64,000 nucleotides of DNA from an uncultured Bacilli bacterium (GTDB taxonomy: Bacteria; Bacillota_I; Bacilli_A; RF39; UBA660). The stretch lies in assembly GCA_934098435.1 (NCBI GenBank), contig CAKOOV010000007.1, forward strand, positions 1 through 64,000. The letters are read 5' to 3'. The position numbers were made by a program, and so were the translations under genes. Within the stretch, counting starts at the first letter, position 1, and each line of letters opens with the position of its first letter. Under the pieces are notes generated by a model that saw nothing but the letters and a program-made list of their open reading frames with translations, made no database searches and was not told where the DNA came from. This document shows positions 35,036-44,964 of this stretch, piece by piece.

Positions 35036-37318
35036 ATGAAAATAGCAATAATTATATTAAGTGTAATAAGCTTTTTAGCTTTATTAATAGTAATAATAAA
35101 TAAAAACAAAAAAATAAAATGTATATCTGGAATAATATTATCATTTAGTGTACTATTAATATCAGCATACCTATGTGTTCCAATATTTAAACACACCAAT
35201 TATGGATTAGATCTTCAAGGAGGATTTGAAGTATTATACCAAATAGAACCATTAGATGGAAAAGAATTAGATTCAGATATGGTATATAATACATATAAAT
35301 CCATTTTAAAAAGAGTAGATATCCTAGGAGTAAATGAACCAGAAATAAGTATCGAAGACGGAAATCGCATAAGAATAGCCTTAGCGGGTATCACCAATAA
35401 AGATGAAGCAAGAGAAGTAATTTCATCAACAGCCGTTTTAACATTTAGAGATTATTCAGATAATCTTCTAATGACAGCTGATGTATTAGGAGGAGCAGTC
35501 AAAGTAACATCTGATCAATATGGACATCCAGCAGTAAGCTTACAAATAAAAGATAATGAAAAATTTTATAATGTAACTAACAGTGTAAAAGATATGACAA
35601 ATAATATTATCGTAATTTGGTTAGATTATGATGAAAATACAGATTCATATTACAAAGAAAAAGATAAATGTGGATCATTATCAGCATCAAGATGTTTAAG
35701 TGCCGCTAGAGTATCTCAGGCCTTTTCATCAGATGTTATAATTCAAGGTAATTTCACTGAAGAAGAAGCTAAATCATTAGTAGAATTAATAAATTCAGGA
35801 TCTTTACCTACAAAATTAACAGAAATATCTTCAAGAACAGTAGAAGCAACATACGGTGAAGCATCGCTAAATAAAACTCTAATAGCTGGAATTATTGGTA
35901 TCTGTCTTGTAATAGTATTACTAGTAATATTATATCATTTCAGTGGCTTTATAGCAGGTGTATCACTAATGTTATATACAATGTCATCATTTTTAATATT
36001 CTATTTAATACAAGGAACATTAACATTACCAGGAATAGCAGCTATGCTATTAGGAATAGGTATGGCAGTAGATGCATCAATTATAACGTTTGAAAGAATA
36101 AAAGACCAATTAAAAATAGGTGTGCCACTAGAAAAAGCAGTAAAACTAGGTAATGAAGAATCACTTTCAAGTATCCTAGATGCCAATATTACAACATTTA
36201 TAGTAGCAATAATATTATTTATTTTAGGTCAAAGTTCAGTAAAAGGCTTTGCAACAATGTTAATAATAAATATTATTTTAACAATAGCTATCTTAGTATA
36301 TTTAGAAAAACACATTATCTTATTATTTGCTAAAAGTGGAGTATTTGATAATAAGATAAATCTATTCATAGGATTACCAAAAAAGAAAATAATTCCTGCT
36401 AAAGAAATAAGAATACCATTTAAAAAATTAGATTTTGTAAATTCAAGAAAAATTATGTTACCAATAATTTTAATAATTATAATAGGAGGACTTACATATT
36501 CTCTAATAAAAGGATTTAACTTTGCAGTAGACTTTACAGGAGGTACTAGTATAACAGTAAATACCACTGATAAAGTATCATTAGAAGGATATACTATCGA
36601 TAAAATTAATAGTACTAAAGATTCAACAACAATAACAATTAAAGAAAAATTAAATAAAGATGAAATAAAAGAATTATCCGAAAAATTAGAAGAAGAATAT
36701 AATACTAGTGCAGATATCTATGTAGTATCAGACTTAGTAAAAAAACAACTAATTAAGAATGCTATCATAGCAGTATTAATAGCCTTTATTGGTATAACAA
36801 TATATGTAAGTATTAGATTTAGATTTAATTATGCTATATCAGGAATAGCAGCATTACTACATGATGTATTAATAACAACAATCTTCTTTGGAATATTTAA
36901 ATTAGAAATAGATTCTATCTTTATAGCGGCTATTCTTACCATTATAGGATACTCTATAAACGATACTATCGTAACATTTGATATGATAAGAAGAAATTAT
37001 AAAAATAGAAAAAATATTGATAAAGAAAAATTAAAAGACATAGTTAATAATTCTGTAAGACTAACTTTCTTTAGATCAATTATGACTACAGTAACAACAA
37101 TAATTCCAATAATTTGTTTAATAATTTTTGGAGCAAGTGAAATATTAAACTTTAATCTAGCATTATTAGTAGGATTTATAGCGGGAGTATTCTCATCAAT
37201 ATATGTATCTAATCAGTTATGGTTAATATTAGAAACAAAAAGAATATCAAAACCAAAAAAAGAAAAAAAGAAATTAGATGAAGTAGAAGAACTAAAAGTA
37301 AAAGGCGTTAATTGTTAA
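35036..37318 (+). CDS. secDF: Fused protein translocase subunit SecDF
   Basis: The 760-residue membrane protein uses proton flow to help complete Sec-dependent export. The SecD half has an N-terminal helix, the D1 motif YGLDLQGGFEV, a periplasm-side domain and six helices. The SecF half has a second first-helix region with the motif DFTGGTSITV and six helices. GMAVDASIITFERI and SINDTIVTFDMIRRN are the conserved membrane motifs of each half. The fused form is typical for Bacilli. The ribosome site AAAGGAGA precedes the ATG. Confidence 0.96.
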   Translation: MKIAIIILSVISFLALLIVIINKNKKIKCISGIILSFSVLLISAYLCVPIFKHTNYGLDLQGGFEVLYQIEPLDGKELDSDMVYNTYKSILKRVDILGVNEPEISIEDGNRIRIALAGITNKDEAREVISSTAVLTFRDYSDNLLMTADVLGGAVKVTSDQYGHPAVSLQIKDNEKFYNVTNSVKDMTNNIIVIWLDYDENTDSYYKEKDKCGSLSASRCLSAARVSQAFSSDVIIQGNFTEEEAKSLVELINSGSLPTKLTEISSRTVEATYGEASLNKTLIAGIIGICLVIVLLVILYHFSGFIAGVSLMLYTMSSFLIFYLIQGTLTLPGIAAMLLGIGMAVDASIITFERIKDQLKIGVPLEKAVKLGNEESLSSILDANITTFIVAIILFILGQSSVKGFATMLIINIILTIAILVYLEKHIILLFAKSGVFDNKINLFIGLPKKKIIPAKEIRIPFKKLDFVNSRKIMLPIILIIIIGGLTYSLIKGFNFAVDFTGGTSITVNTTDKVSLEGYTIDKINSTKDSTTITIKEKLNKDEIKELSEKLEEEYNTSADIYVVSDLVKKQLIKNAIIAVLIAFIGITIYVSIRFRFNYAISGIAALLHDVLITTIFFGIFKLEIDSIFIAAILTIIGYSINDTIVTFDMIRRNYKNRKNIDKEKLKDIVNNSVRLTFFRSIMTTVTTIIPIICLIIFGASEILNFNLALLVGFIAGVFSSIYVSNQLWLILETKRISKPKKEKKKLDEVEELKVKGVNC

Positions 37319-37320
37319 CA

Positions 37321-37347
37321 ATAAGAGGAAAATTATTTTCCTCTTAT
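37321..37347 (+). terminator. Hairpin after secDF
   Basis: Perfect 12-bp arms (ATAAGAGGAAAA and its complement) enclose three bases. The tail is A/T-rich rather than a clean T run. Confidence 0.65.
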
Positions 37348-37372
37348 AATAATTAAATAAGAAGGTGAAATA

Positions 37373-39541
37373 ATGAGTATTAAAACAAAGTATATTACCA
37401 TTGATGAACTAATAGATAAGTTCAAAGAATATAACAATAATGAAAAAGATATAAAATTAGTTAAATCAGCATATGAATACGCTGAGAAGAAACATTTTGG
37501 TCAAAAAAGAATATCTGGAGATGATTATATATTACATCCCCTAAATGTAGCCCTAATATTAACTGAAATATCCGCTGATGCACCATGTATGGCAGCAGCC
37601 CTTCTTCATGATACCATCGAAGATTCTGATGCCACTTACGAAGAAATAGAAAATCTATTTGGAAAAGAAGTAGCTTTACTTGTCGATGGCGTTACCAAAA
37701 TAAATAGACTAAACTTTTCATCAGATTCTGAAGCCTCAGCAGCCTATCAAAGAAAAATACTTGTAGGACTATCTGAAGATCCAAGAGTAATAATAATAAA
37801 ATTAGCAGATCGACTTCATAATATGCGTACCATAGATGTATTATCCGAAGAAAAACAAAAAAGAAAAGCCAAAGAAACATTAGAAATATTAACCCCAGTA
37901 GCTCATCGTTTAGGAATATACAAAATAAAAAGCGAACTTGAAGACTTATCCCTTCGTTATTTAAAACCCGAAGCATATTTTGATATAGTAGAAAAATTAA
38001 ACTTAAAAAAGACAGAACGTGATGCAGCAGTAAGTAAAATGATGAGTGAAGTATCAGATTTACTTACTGAGCATAACATTCCTCACGAAATGAAAGGAAG
38101 AAGTAAAAGTATCTATAGTATATACACTAAACTATCTAAAGGAAAAAAATTCGATGATATCTATGACATATTAGCCCTTAGAGTATTCGTAGATACTGAG
38201 CAAGAATGCTACTTGGCATTAGGACTAATTCATTCAAAATACAAACCAGTACCAAAAAGATTCAAAGATTATATAGCAATGCCTAAAACAAATCTATATC
38301 AATCACTACATACAACAGTATTTGGTATTGATGGTCAACTATTTGAAATACAAATAAGAACATATGATATGGATAAAATAGCCGAATATGGTATAGCATC
38401 ACACTGGTCATATAAAGAAAATAAAAATAGTGAAAAAAGTATAAAAGATTCAACTGAACAAAAATTACAAATATTTAGAAATATAATCGAATTAAATGAA
38501 GATTCTAATACATCAGAAGAATTTGTCTCTTCAGTAAAAAAAGATATACTATCCAATGATGTAATATATGTATACACTCCAAAAGGAGATGTAATAGAAT
38601 TACCTACCGGTTCAACTCCTATTGACTTTGCATATAAAGTTCATAGTGAAGTAGGAGATAAAATCATAGGGGCAATAGTAAACGATAATATAGTACCATT
38701 AGACTATCAATTATCTACTGGTGATATAATCAAAGTAAATACCAATAAAGCCTCTAAGCCAAGCAAAGACTGGTTATCATTCGTAGTAACATCTGGTGCT
38801 AAAAATAAAATAAAATCATATTATAGTAAATTAGAAAAAGACGAAAATATTGAAAAAGGATCAGAATTATTAGAAAAAGAATTAAGAAAAGAAAATATAA
38901 GTATAAATGAATTCTTATCTAATAAAAATATTGATATAATACTAAATGACTTAAAACTAAAAGACATAGACGAATTATATGTAGATATCAGTCTAGGTAA
39001 ACATACACCAATGTCTATAATAAAAATAATAAACAAAAAAGAAGAAGAAAAACCAGATATAACACAAAAAATCAATGAAAGCAATTCATATAAAGATACA
39101 AGTATAAAAAATAACGACGTTTTAGTAGAAGGTATGGCTGAAATAAAAGCTAATCTTAGTGGCTGCTGCAAGCCAATACCTGGTGATAATATAATAGGAT
39201 ATATTACTAGAGGATCAGGAATTACAGTACATCGTAGCAATTGCAAGAATATAATTGATATAGATGAAAGATTAATAAATGTCAAATGGAATAATAATCT
39301 ATCTAAAAAATATAGTTCAGATATTCTAATATATACAAATGCCTATGACAATCTATTAGATATAATAACCAAAGCTTCATCTAATAACATAATAATAGAT
39401 AGCATAACCACTATAAATAAAAGTAGTGCCAAAGTATATAGTATGACAATATTAGTAGAAAACAAAGAAAAATTAGAAAAATTTATGAACGATTTACTAA
39501 ATCTAAAGTTTATTGAAAAAGTAGAAAGAGAGATGAACTAA
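37373..39541 (+). CDS. rel: Bifunctional (p)ppGpp synthetase/hydrolase Rel
   Basis: The 722-residue stringent-response enzyme has an intact HD hydrolase domain (His55 in ILHPLN; His79-Asp80 in LLHDTIED), a RelA/SpoT synthetase domain (DILALRVF...KPVPKRFKDYIAMPKTNLYQSLHTTVFG), a TGS domain (VYTPKGDVIELPTGSTPIDFAY), a conserved-Cys region (SGCCKPIPGD...VHRSNC) and a C-terminal ACT domain. All parts of a long RSH protein are present. It is coupled to dtd (TAATG), the same order as in Bacillus. Confidence 0.96.
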   Translation: MSIKTKYITIDELIDKFKEYNNNEKDIKLVKSAYEYAEKKHFGQKRISGDDYILHPLNVALILTEISADAPCMAAALLHDTIEDSDATYEEIENLFGKEVALLVDGVTKINRLNFSSDSEASAAYQRKILVGLSEDPRVIIIKLADRLHNMRTIDVLSEEKQKRKAKETLEILTPVAHRLGIYKIKSELEDLSLRYLKPEAYFDIVEKLNLKKTERDAAVSKMMSEVSDLLTEHNIPHEMKGRSKSIYSIYTKLSKGKKFDDIYDILALRVFVDTEQECYLALGLIHSKYKPVPKRFKDYIAMPKTNLYQSLHTTVFGIDGQLFEIQIRTYDMDKIAEYGIASHWSYKENKNSEKSIKDSTEQKLQIFRNIIELNEDSNTSEEFVSSVKKDILSNDVIYVYTPKGDVIELPTGSTPIDFAYKVHSEVGDKIIGAIVNDNIVPLDYQLSTGDIIKVNTNKASKPSKDWLSFVVTSGAKNKIKSYYSKLEKDENIEKGSELLEKELRKENISINEFLSNKNIDIILNDLKLKDIDELYVDISLGKHTPMSIIKIINKKEEEKPDITQKINESNSYKDTSIKNNDVLVEGMAEIKANLSGCCKPIPGDNIIGYITRGSGITVHRSNCKNIIDIDERLINVKWNNNLSKKYSSDILIYTNAYDNLLDIITKASSNNIIIDSITTINKSSAKVYSMTILVENKEKLEKFMNDLLNLKFIEKVEREMN

Positions 39542-39978
39542 TGAAAGTATTAGTCCAAAGAGTATTATCATCAAGTGTAGAAGTAGATAACAAAATAGTA
39601 GGGCAAATAAACAAAGGTCTTTTATTATTAGTGGGTTTTACCGAAGGAGATACTGAAAAAGAAATAGATTATATGGTAGATAAAATACTAAATCTAAGAA
39701 TATTTGATGATGACAATGGTATTATGAATAAAAGCTTAATAGATATAAATGGTAGTATTTTATCCATAAGTCAATTCACACTATATGCTGATACAAGAAA
39801 AGGAAGAAGACCATCATACATTAAAGCCCTAAATGGAGATAAAGCAATCTTACTATATGATAAATTTAATGATAAATTAAAAGAAGAGAATATTAAAGTA
39901 GAAACTGGTGTTTTTGGAGCAGATATGAAAGTATCTCTTATAAATGATGGTCCAATAACAATAATGCTTGAAAAATAA
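39541..39978 (+). CDS. dtd: D-aminoacyl-tRNA deacylase
   Basis: The 145-residue protein removes D-amino acids from tRNA. It has the two family signatures SQFTLYADTRKGRRPSY and GVFGADMKVSLINDGPITI (the NxGPxT catalytic loop). Length is standard. The start overlaps the rel stop codon, so both are translated together. Confidence 0.95.
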   Translation: MKVLVQRVLSSSVEVDNKIVGQINKGLLLLVGFTEGDTEKEIDYMVDKILNLRIFDDDNGIMNKSLIDINGSILSISQFTLYADTRKGRRPSYIKALNGDKAILLYDKFNDKLKEENIKVETGVFGADMKVSLINDGPITIMLEK

Positions 39979-40023
39979 TTATCTTCTTTTCTTTTTTCCT
40001 CTCGTGCCTGTAGTCACTCTAGG

Positions 40024-40051
40024 TTTTCTAATGCCTAAGGTCATTAGAAAA
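40024..40051. repeat. Dispersed 28-bp hairpin repeat, copy 1
   Basis: Arms TTTTCTAATG and CATTAGAAAA (10 bp, perfect) enclose CCTAAGGT. An identical 28-bp copy lies at 62490-62517. Neither copy is followed by a T run on either strand, so it is not a standard terminator. On the minus strand both copies open a frame starting MTLGIRK (21 codons here, ending in a basic KKKRR, stop at about 39979), without a ribosome site. Confidence 0.7.
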
Positions 40052-40109
40052 ATAATTATTATTGAAGAATTAGAAAAAATATGATATTATATAGCAGTGA
40101 GGAGAAATT

Positions 40110-40697
40110 ATGGAAAGAGTAAGCAATAATGAATTATTTAATGACCTATTTATAAATATGAATTCTAATATAATAGTAAAAGGAGAAGATATAAAAAATA
40201 TCATTCCCAAAGAAAATATAAAATACTTAAAGAATGCCTTAAAATATATATCGCCAGCAAAGCTATGCAAACTATATAAAAGTATGAGTATTGTAATCGA
40301 AGAAAGAGAAACAAATGATACATTACTATTAATAGAATACCATATGATTACTTATCTAGTATATATTTTAAATTCAAATATCATAAATGATATAGAAAAG
40401 AAAGAACTAATAGATAATTTCACAAAACTATATCAAAAAGTATTAAGTAATGATGAAATAAATACATTAAGTGAAAAAGGAATATTAAATATATATTCAT
40501 ATGTATCTAAGAGTAGTAAACATATAAATGATACAATTAATATAATAACATCATTTAAAAGTAATAATTATAATGCTAATGCTATAACTAAAACTTTAGA
40601 AGAAAATACAAATAGCATAATGAAAAGTTATATTAGTATTTTAGAAAATGATATTAAATCATTAGATAATATCAAAGGTAAGAAAAAAATCAAATAA
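40110..40697 (+). CDS. Hypothetical helical protein
   Basis: The 195-residue protein is not recognised. It is helical, lacks membrane segments and is rich in Ile, Lys and Asn (NIIPKENIKYLKNALKYISPAKLCKLYKSMSIVIEERETND). The start follows a GAGGAGAA ribosome site. It stands alone between dtd and the aspS T-box leader. Its Ile codons are largely ATA, as in the neighbouring chromosomal genes. Confidence 0.75.
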   Translation: MERVSNNELFNDLFINMNSNIIVKGEDIKNIIPKENIKYLKNALKYISPAKLCKLYKSMSIVIEERETNDTLLLIEYHMITYLVYILNSNIINDIEKKELIDNFTKLYQKVLSNDEINTLSEKGILNIYSYVSKSSKHINDTINIITSFKSNNYNANAITKTLEENTNSIMKSYISILENDIKSLDNIKGKKKIK

Positions 40698-40721
40698 ATA
40701 ACAAAATAGCATTTAAATCAA

Positions 40722-40750
40722 TTGACAATTAAAAGTAATAATTATATAAT
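40722..40750 (+). promoter_or_regulatory. Promoter of the aspS T-box transcript
   Basis: Consensus -35 TTGACA (40722-40727), 17-base spacer, -10 TATAAT (40745-40750). Confidence 0.85.
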
Positions 40751-40756
40751 AAATAT

Positions 40757-40902
40757 AGTTTCTATTACTATTAGTGACAAGTAGTAACAAAAAGATAGAA
40801 CGGATAGTTTCCGATATAAAACTAGCAAAGCGCACATTAAAGTGAAGTAGGGTGGCACCGCGGATAACAATCCGTCCCTATAGAATTATTTAATGTGCTT
40901 TT
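40757..40902 (+). ncRNA. T-box riboswitch controlling aspS
   Basis: The T-box core AGGGTGGCACCGCGG (40849-40863) and its complementary ATCCGTCCCT form the antiterminator. The terminator pairs CACATTAAA (40833-40841) with TTTAATGTG (40889-40897), followed by CTTTT. Upstream, TTACTA and TAGTAA close a small stem whose loop holds GAC (40776-40778), an Asp codon and likely specifier. Stem I appears unusually short compared with canonical T-boxes. Uncharged tRNA-Asp would permit readthrough into aspS. Confidence 0.88.
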
Positions 40903-40923
40903 ATTTATGAAAGAAGGAATAAA

Positions 40924-42666
40924 ATGAAAAACAAATATCGAACAATTTATTGTGGTGAAATAACAAAAGAAAACATCGGTGAAGAAATAAAAGTAGCAGG
41001 ATGGGTAGAACAAATAAGAAATCTAGGTAGTTTAGTATTTCTAACCTTAAGAGATGAGACAGGCCTAATACAATTAATAAGTGAAGAAATAGATAAATTT
41101 AGTACCTTAACTAGAGAAAGTACTATTACCGCAACAGGAATAGTAAGACATCGTGCAGATGGTATGACTAATCCAAATATGAAAACAGGTGAAGTAGAAG
41201 TATTAATATCATCATATGAACTTTTAGGGGCCGCAAATAATGTATTACCATTTGAAATAAATCATAGTAAAGAAGCTTTTGAAGATACAAGACTAAAATA
41301 TCGTTATTTAGACTTAAGAAATCCCGAAGTCCATGACAAAATACTATTTAGAACAAAAGTATTAGACTACATGCGTAAAATAATGAAAGAAATGAATTTT
41401 ACTGAAATTCAAACACCTATCATAACAGCTTCATCTCCAGAAGGAGCAAGAGACTTTATAATACCATCAAGAAAATATAAAGGAAAATTTTATGCATTAC
41501 CTCAAGCACCTCAAATATTCAAACAATTATTAATGTGTTCAGGATTTAGTAAATATTTTCAAATAGCACCATGCTTTAGAGATGAAGATCCACGTAGTGA
41601 TAGATTATATGGTGAATTCTATCAATTAGATTTAGAAATGTCGTTCGTAGATGAAGAAGATGTTTATGAAGTAGGACAAAAAATCTTTCATGACGTATTT
41701 ACTCATTTTAGCGATAAAGAAGTATCTATAGTACCATTTAAAAGAATACCATATAAAGAAGCAATGTTAAAATATGGTTCAGATAAACCAGATCTAAGAA
41801 ATCCATTAATAATTGAAGATTTAACCACTATACTATCAAAAAGTACTTTTGAACCATTTAAAACATTAAAAATAAGAGGTATAAAAGTAGATAATATTGA
41901 TAAATCAAATTCATGGTACAAAAAAATAGAAGAATACATAAAATCAGTGGGAGCCTCAGGTATGTCATATATAAAAGTAAATGAAGATATGACATTTAAA
42001 TCATCAATTGACAAATTCCTAACTGATGATTTAAGAAAAGAGTTAATAGAAAAATGCCACTTAAATAAAGGTAGTACACTATTTATTTTAGCAGACAACA
42101 AACATAAAATAGATAAATTAGCTGGATTATTACGAACAAAACTTGGTAATGAATTAGACTTAATAAATAAAAATAAATTTGAATTTTGTATTATAAATGA
42201 CTTTCCAATGTATGAATACAACGAAGAAGAAAACACATGGGATTTTGGACATAATCCATTTAGTATGCCAAAAGGTGGTATAGAAGCCTTAACAAAAGAA
42301 AACATGGAAAACGTAGTAGCCCATCAATTTGATTTTGTCTGTAACGGCTACGAAATGGCTTCAGGAGCTGTAAGAAATCATAATATTGAAATAATGAAGA
42401 AAGCATTTTCTTTAGCAGGATATACAGAAGAAGACGTAGAAAACAAATTTAGAAGTTTATACACAGCATTCCAATACGGAGCACCACCTCATGCCGGAAT
42501 GGCTCCTGGTATAGATAGAATACTAATGCTTTTACAAGATGAAGAGAATATAAGGGAAATGGTAGCCTTTCCATTAGGAGCAAATGGTTCTGATCAAATG
42601 ATGGGCTGTCCAAATGAAGTATTTGAAAAACAACTTAGAGAAACACATATAAAAATTAGAGATTAA
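40924..42666 (+). CDS. aspS: Aspartyl-tRNA synthetase
   Basis: The 580-residue class II synthetase has an N-terminal OB-fold anticodon-binding domain (VAGWVEQIRNLGSLVFLTLRDETGLIQL), motif 2 (FQIAPCFRDEDPRSDR...YQLDLEMSF), the bacterial GAD insert and motif 3 (GAPPHAGMAPGIDRILMLL). It is full length. Expression is set by the T-box leader. Whether it is discriminating or also charges tRNA-Asn cannot be settled by eye. Confidence 0.97.
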   Translation: MKNKYRTIYCGEITKENIGEEIKVAGWVEQIRNLGSLVFLTLRDETGLIQLISEEIDKFSTLTRESTITATGIVRHRADGMTNPNMKTGEVEVLISSYELLGAANNVLPFEINHSKEAFEDTRLKYRYLDLRNPEVHDKILFRTKVLDYMRKIMKEMNFTEIQTPIITASSPEGARDFIIPSRKYKGKFYALPQAPQIFKQLLMCSGFSKYFQIAPCFRDEDPRSDRLYGEFYQLDLEMSFVDEEDVYEVGQKIFHDVFTHFSDKEVSIVPFKRIPYKEAMLKYGSDKPDLRNPLIIEDLTTILSKSTFEPFKTLKIRGIKVDNIDKSNSWYKKIEEYIKSVGASGMSYIKVNEDMTFKSSIDKFLTDDLRKELIEKCHLNKGSTLFILADNKHKIDKLAGLLRTKLGNELDLINKNKFEFCIINDFPMYEYNEEENTWDFGHNPFSMPKGGIEALTKENMENVVAHQFDFVCNGYEMASGAVRNHNIEIMKKAFSLAGYTEEDVENKFRSLYTAFQYGAPPHAGMAPGIDRILMLLQDEENIREMVAFPLGANGSDQMMGCPNEVFEKQLRETHIKIRD

Positions 42667-42683
42667 TTTTAGTAGGGGGATTT

Positions 42684-44171
42684 ATGAATAATTTAGAAGA
42701 AGTAAAAGATATAGCAATTTTATACAAGCTAAAAAGAAATTTTGAAAATTTAGAATGCATGCCATATAAAGTAATAACAGGTATTTATAATTCTGAAGAA
42801 GAAGAATTAATAGATGAAGACGGAACACCATATCGCCATATAATCGAAGGCAATACATATGGTTTTGCAGCTAGAAAAAGTTTAAGAGAATATAATAAAC
42901 AATTTCCACTAATACCAACATCAATATTAAAAAAGTTAATATTACATTATGCTAAAAAATTTAATTATCAATTAAACCAATTTGGCGAAGAAAACACACC
43001 AATAATAAATTTCTGTAATAAAGAAAAATATAATAAAGAAAATATTTTCCTAGATAGAGATATAATTATATTTTATATTACTTATTATCCAGAATCACTT
43101 TCAGAACTAGAAGAACAATTTGGTATAAAAATAATATATGAAAAACAAGTAGATAAAGAAAACAGTACTACACTTCAAATAGATAACAAAGAAAAAGAAG
43201 AAAAAATGGATATCAATGTTAATAAATTATATACAGAAATAACAAAAACAGTAATCGATCAAAATGAACCAATAAAAAAAATATTAACCGCTATTTGGAA
43301 ACAATATAACAATTTTTCACCAAATAAATCAAGAAACATCCTAATAAATGGTAGTACAGGTGTCGGTAAAACAGAAATATTTAGACAACTAACAAAAAAA
43401 TTAAATATACCATGTTATACAGCAAATGCAACAGAATATACCGCTTCAGGTTATATAGGAAAAGACATCTCAGACATGTTAAAATCATTATTAGACATCA
43501 CCAATGGCGATTTAAAAAAAGCAGAAAATGGAATATTAATAATAGATGAAATAGATAAACTATCCGAAGCAAATAAATCACAGAGTCAAGTAAACCAAAA
43601 AGATGTTCAAGAAGCTTTATTAAAAATAATCGAAGATGGAAAATATGACATAATGTGGCATAGCAAGAAATATACCTTTGATACAAGTAATCTAATGGTA
43701 GTAGGAATAGGAAGTTGGTCACGTGTTGAACTAAAAACCGATAAAGTAGTAGGTTTTGAACAAATAAGTAAACCAAAACAATATAAAGATTTAACTACTG
43801 AAGATTTTGTTAAAAATGGTATGATACCTGAATTAATAGGAAGATTTCCAATAATAATCCAAATGAACGAATTAAATCACGACAGCTATATAAGAATAAT
43901 TAATTCAGATAACGGTGCATTACAAACCAACCAAGAATTCCTTCAAAAACAAGGTATAAAATTAATAGTTACAGATGAAGCCAAAAATGAAATAGCTTTA
44001 TCAGCAGAAAAAAAAGGCTTTGGTGCTCGTAGCCTAGATTCAATAATAGAAACAGCTTTATCTTATGCTTCATTCGAAATAGCTTCTAATCCAGAAGCAT
44101 ATAACGAATTAATAGTTACTGAAGAAACAATTAAAGATAATAAAGTCTACACACTTAAGAAGAAAAAATAA
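42684..44171 (+). CDS. ClpX-like AAA+ ATPase
   Basis: The 495-residue protein ends in a ClpX/HslU-type AAA+ module: Walker A INGSTGVGKTEIF, the ASGYIGKDISDMLKSLL motif, Walker B LIIDEIDKL, and the sensor-2 GFGARSLDSIIE. The first 170 residues are unlike ClpX: no zinc-binding Cys4 domain is present, and a unique helical region takes its place. A typical IGF loop for ClpP docking is not apparent. It may be a degenerate ClpX or an independent unfoldase. It follows aspS by 17 bases and is probably on the same transcript. Confidence 0.8.
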   Translation: MNNLEEVKDIAILYKLKRNFENLECMPYKVITGIYNSEEEELIDEDGTPYRHIIEGNTYGFAARKSLREYNKQFPLIPTSILKKLILHYAKKFNYQLNQFGEENTPIINFCNKEKYNKENIFLDRDIIIFYITYYPESLSELEEQFGIKIIYEKQVDKENSTTLQIDNKEKEEKMDINVNKLYTEITKTVIDQNEPIKKILTAIWKQYNNFSPNKSRNILINGSTGVGKTEIFRQLTKKLNIPCYTANATEYTASGYIGKDISDMLKSLLDITNGDLKKAENGILIIDEIDKLSEANKSQSQVNQKDVQEALLKIIEDGKYDIMWHSKKYTFDTSNLMVVGIGSWSRVELKTDKVVGFEQISKPKQYKDLTTEDFVKNGMIPELIGRFPIIIQMNELNHDSYIRIINSDNGALQTNQEFLQKQGIKLIVTDEAKNEIALSAEKKGFGARSLDSIIETALSYASFEIASNPEAYNELIVTEETIKDNKVYTLKKKK

Positions 44172-44228
44172 ATGTAAAGTTATATAAAATATATTGAGAA
44201 AAAAATATAACTATGATATAATTAAATT

Positions 44229-44413
44229 ACCTAGAGGATACGACATCTTTAGTATAAAACCGACTAAAGATATTAATAGGGGAGCTAATACAATTTATGT
44301 GTTGAATACTTGCTTATAAGTAAGGATCCTAATTACTTTGTTGTGCTGACCCACCTGTGACAGTACGCCGCGGGTTTTATCTTGCAGAGTCGGTCCATCT
44401 GGGTCTTTTTTTT
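44229..44413 (+). ncRNA. ssrS: Probable 6S RNA
   Basis: A strong promoter (TTGAGA 44194-44199, 17 bases, TATAAT 44217-44222) is followed by about 185 bases without a reading frame, ending in GGGTC and eight T. The ends pair: ACCTAGAGG near the start with CCATCTGGGT at the end, and ACCGACT with AGTCGGT inside, giving a long closed rod. In Bacillus the 6S-1 gene lies in the same aspS-tcdA-rarA neighbourhood. Identity rests on size, end pairing and synteny, not on a sequence match. Confidence 0.6.
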
Positions 44414-44456
44414 ATTATATTTTTATGTTATACTAATATATGTAAGAGGTGTAAAA

Positions 44457-44963
44457 ATGAAAGAAATAAAAACAACCACTACATATAGTGAAGAAAACAT
44501 AAAAACATTTTTAAAAATATATTACTTTGAAAGAATAAAAACCACTAGAATATTAATTAATATACTAATAATCATACTAATAATTTACTTTTTTATAAAT
44601 TATAAATATAATACTTGGTTAGACTTTATAGCCTTTATCTTTGCTCTATTCGGTATACTAGAATTAAATACCAATATGCTACCAAATATAAACTATAAAA
44701 GAATCCAAAATAAAAAAGATAATATCATAAATACCAAAATAAAATATATATTCAAAAAAAATAACTTTCAAATAACAACAGATAAAGAAGAATATATAGA
44801 TTATGATAAACTATATAAAGTAATAAATACAAAAGACTCATACTATCTATATATAAATAAAAATAGAGCCTTTATAGTAGATAAAACTAATTTAAAAGAT
44901 GAAGATATAACTATTTTAAATAATAAATTCAAAGAGAAAGTACCAGTATATAAGGAGAGGTAA
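44457..44963 (+). CDS. YcxB-like membrane protein
   Basis: From ATG at 44457 (ribosome site GAGGTG) the protein has 168 residues. It has two close membrane helices (about 30-65) and a soluble C-terminal part, EYIDYDKLYKVINTKDSYYLYINKNRAFIVDK, which matches the YcxB-like C-terminal domain. Function is unknown in the family. It is separated from tcdA by one base, so they are co-translated. Confidence 0.7.
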   Translation: MKEIKTTTTYSEENIKTFLKIYYFERIKTTRILINILIIILIIYFFINYKYNTWLDFIAFIFALFGILELNTNMLPNINYKRIQNKKDNIINTKIKYIFKKNNFQITTDKEEYIDYDKLYKVINTKDSYYLYINKNRAFIVDKTNLKDEDITILNNKFKEKVPVYKER

Positions 44964-44964
44964 A

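Noticed and set aside
38821..39285. 154-codon open frame on the minus strand
   Set aside because: Antisense of the Rel C-terminal half; low-complexity Ser/Ile/Phe composition caused by AT-rich codons.
41703..42305. 200-codon open frame on the minus strand
   Set aside because: It is the antisense shadow of aspS; the plus-strand protein has all family motifs, and this frame has no ribosome site or recognisable domain.
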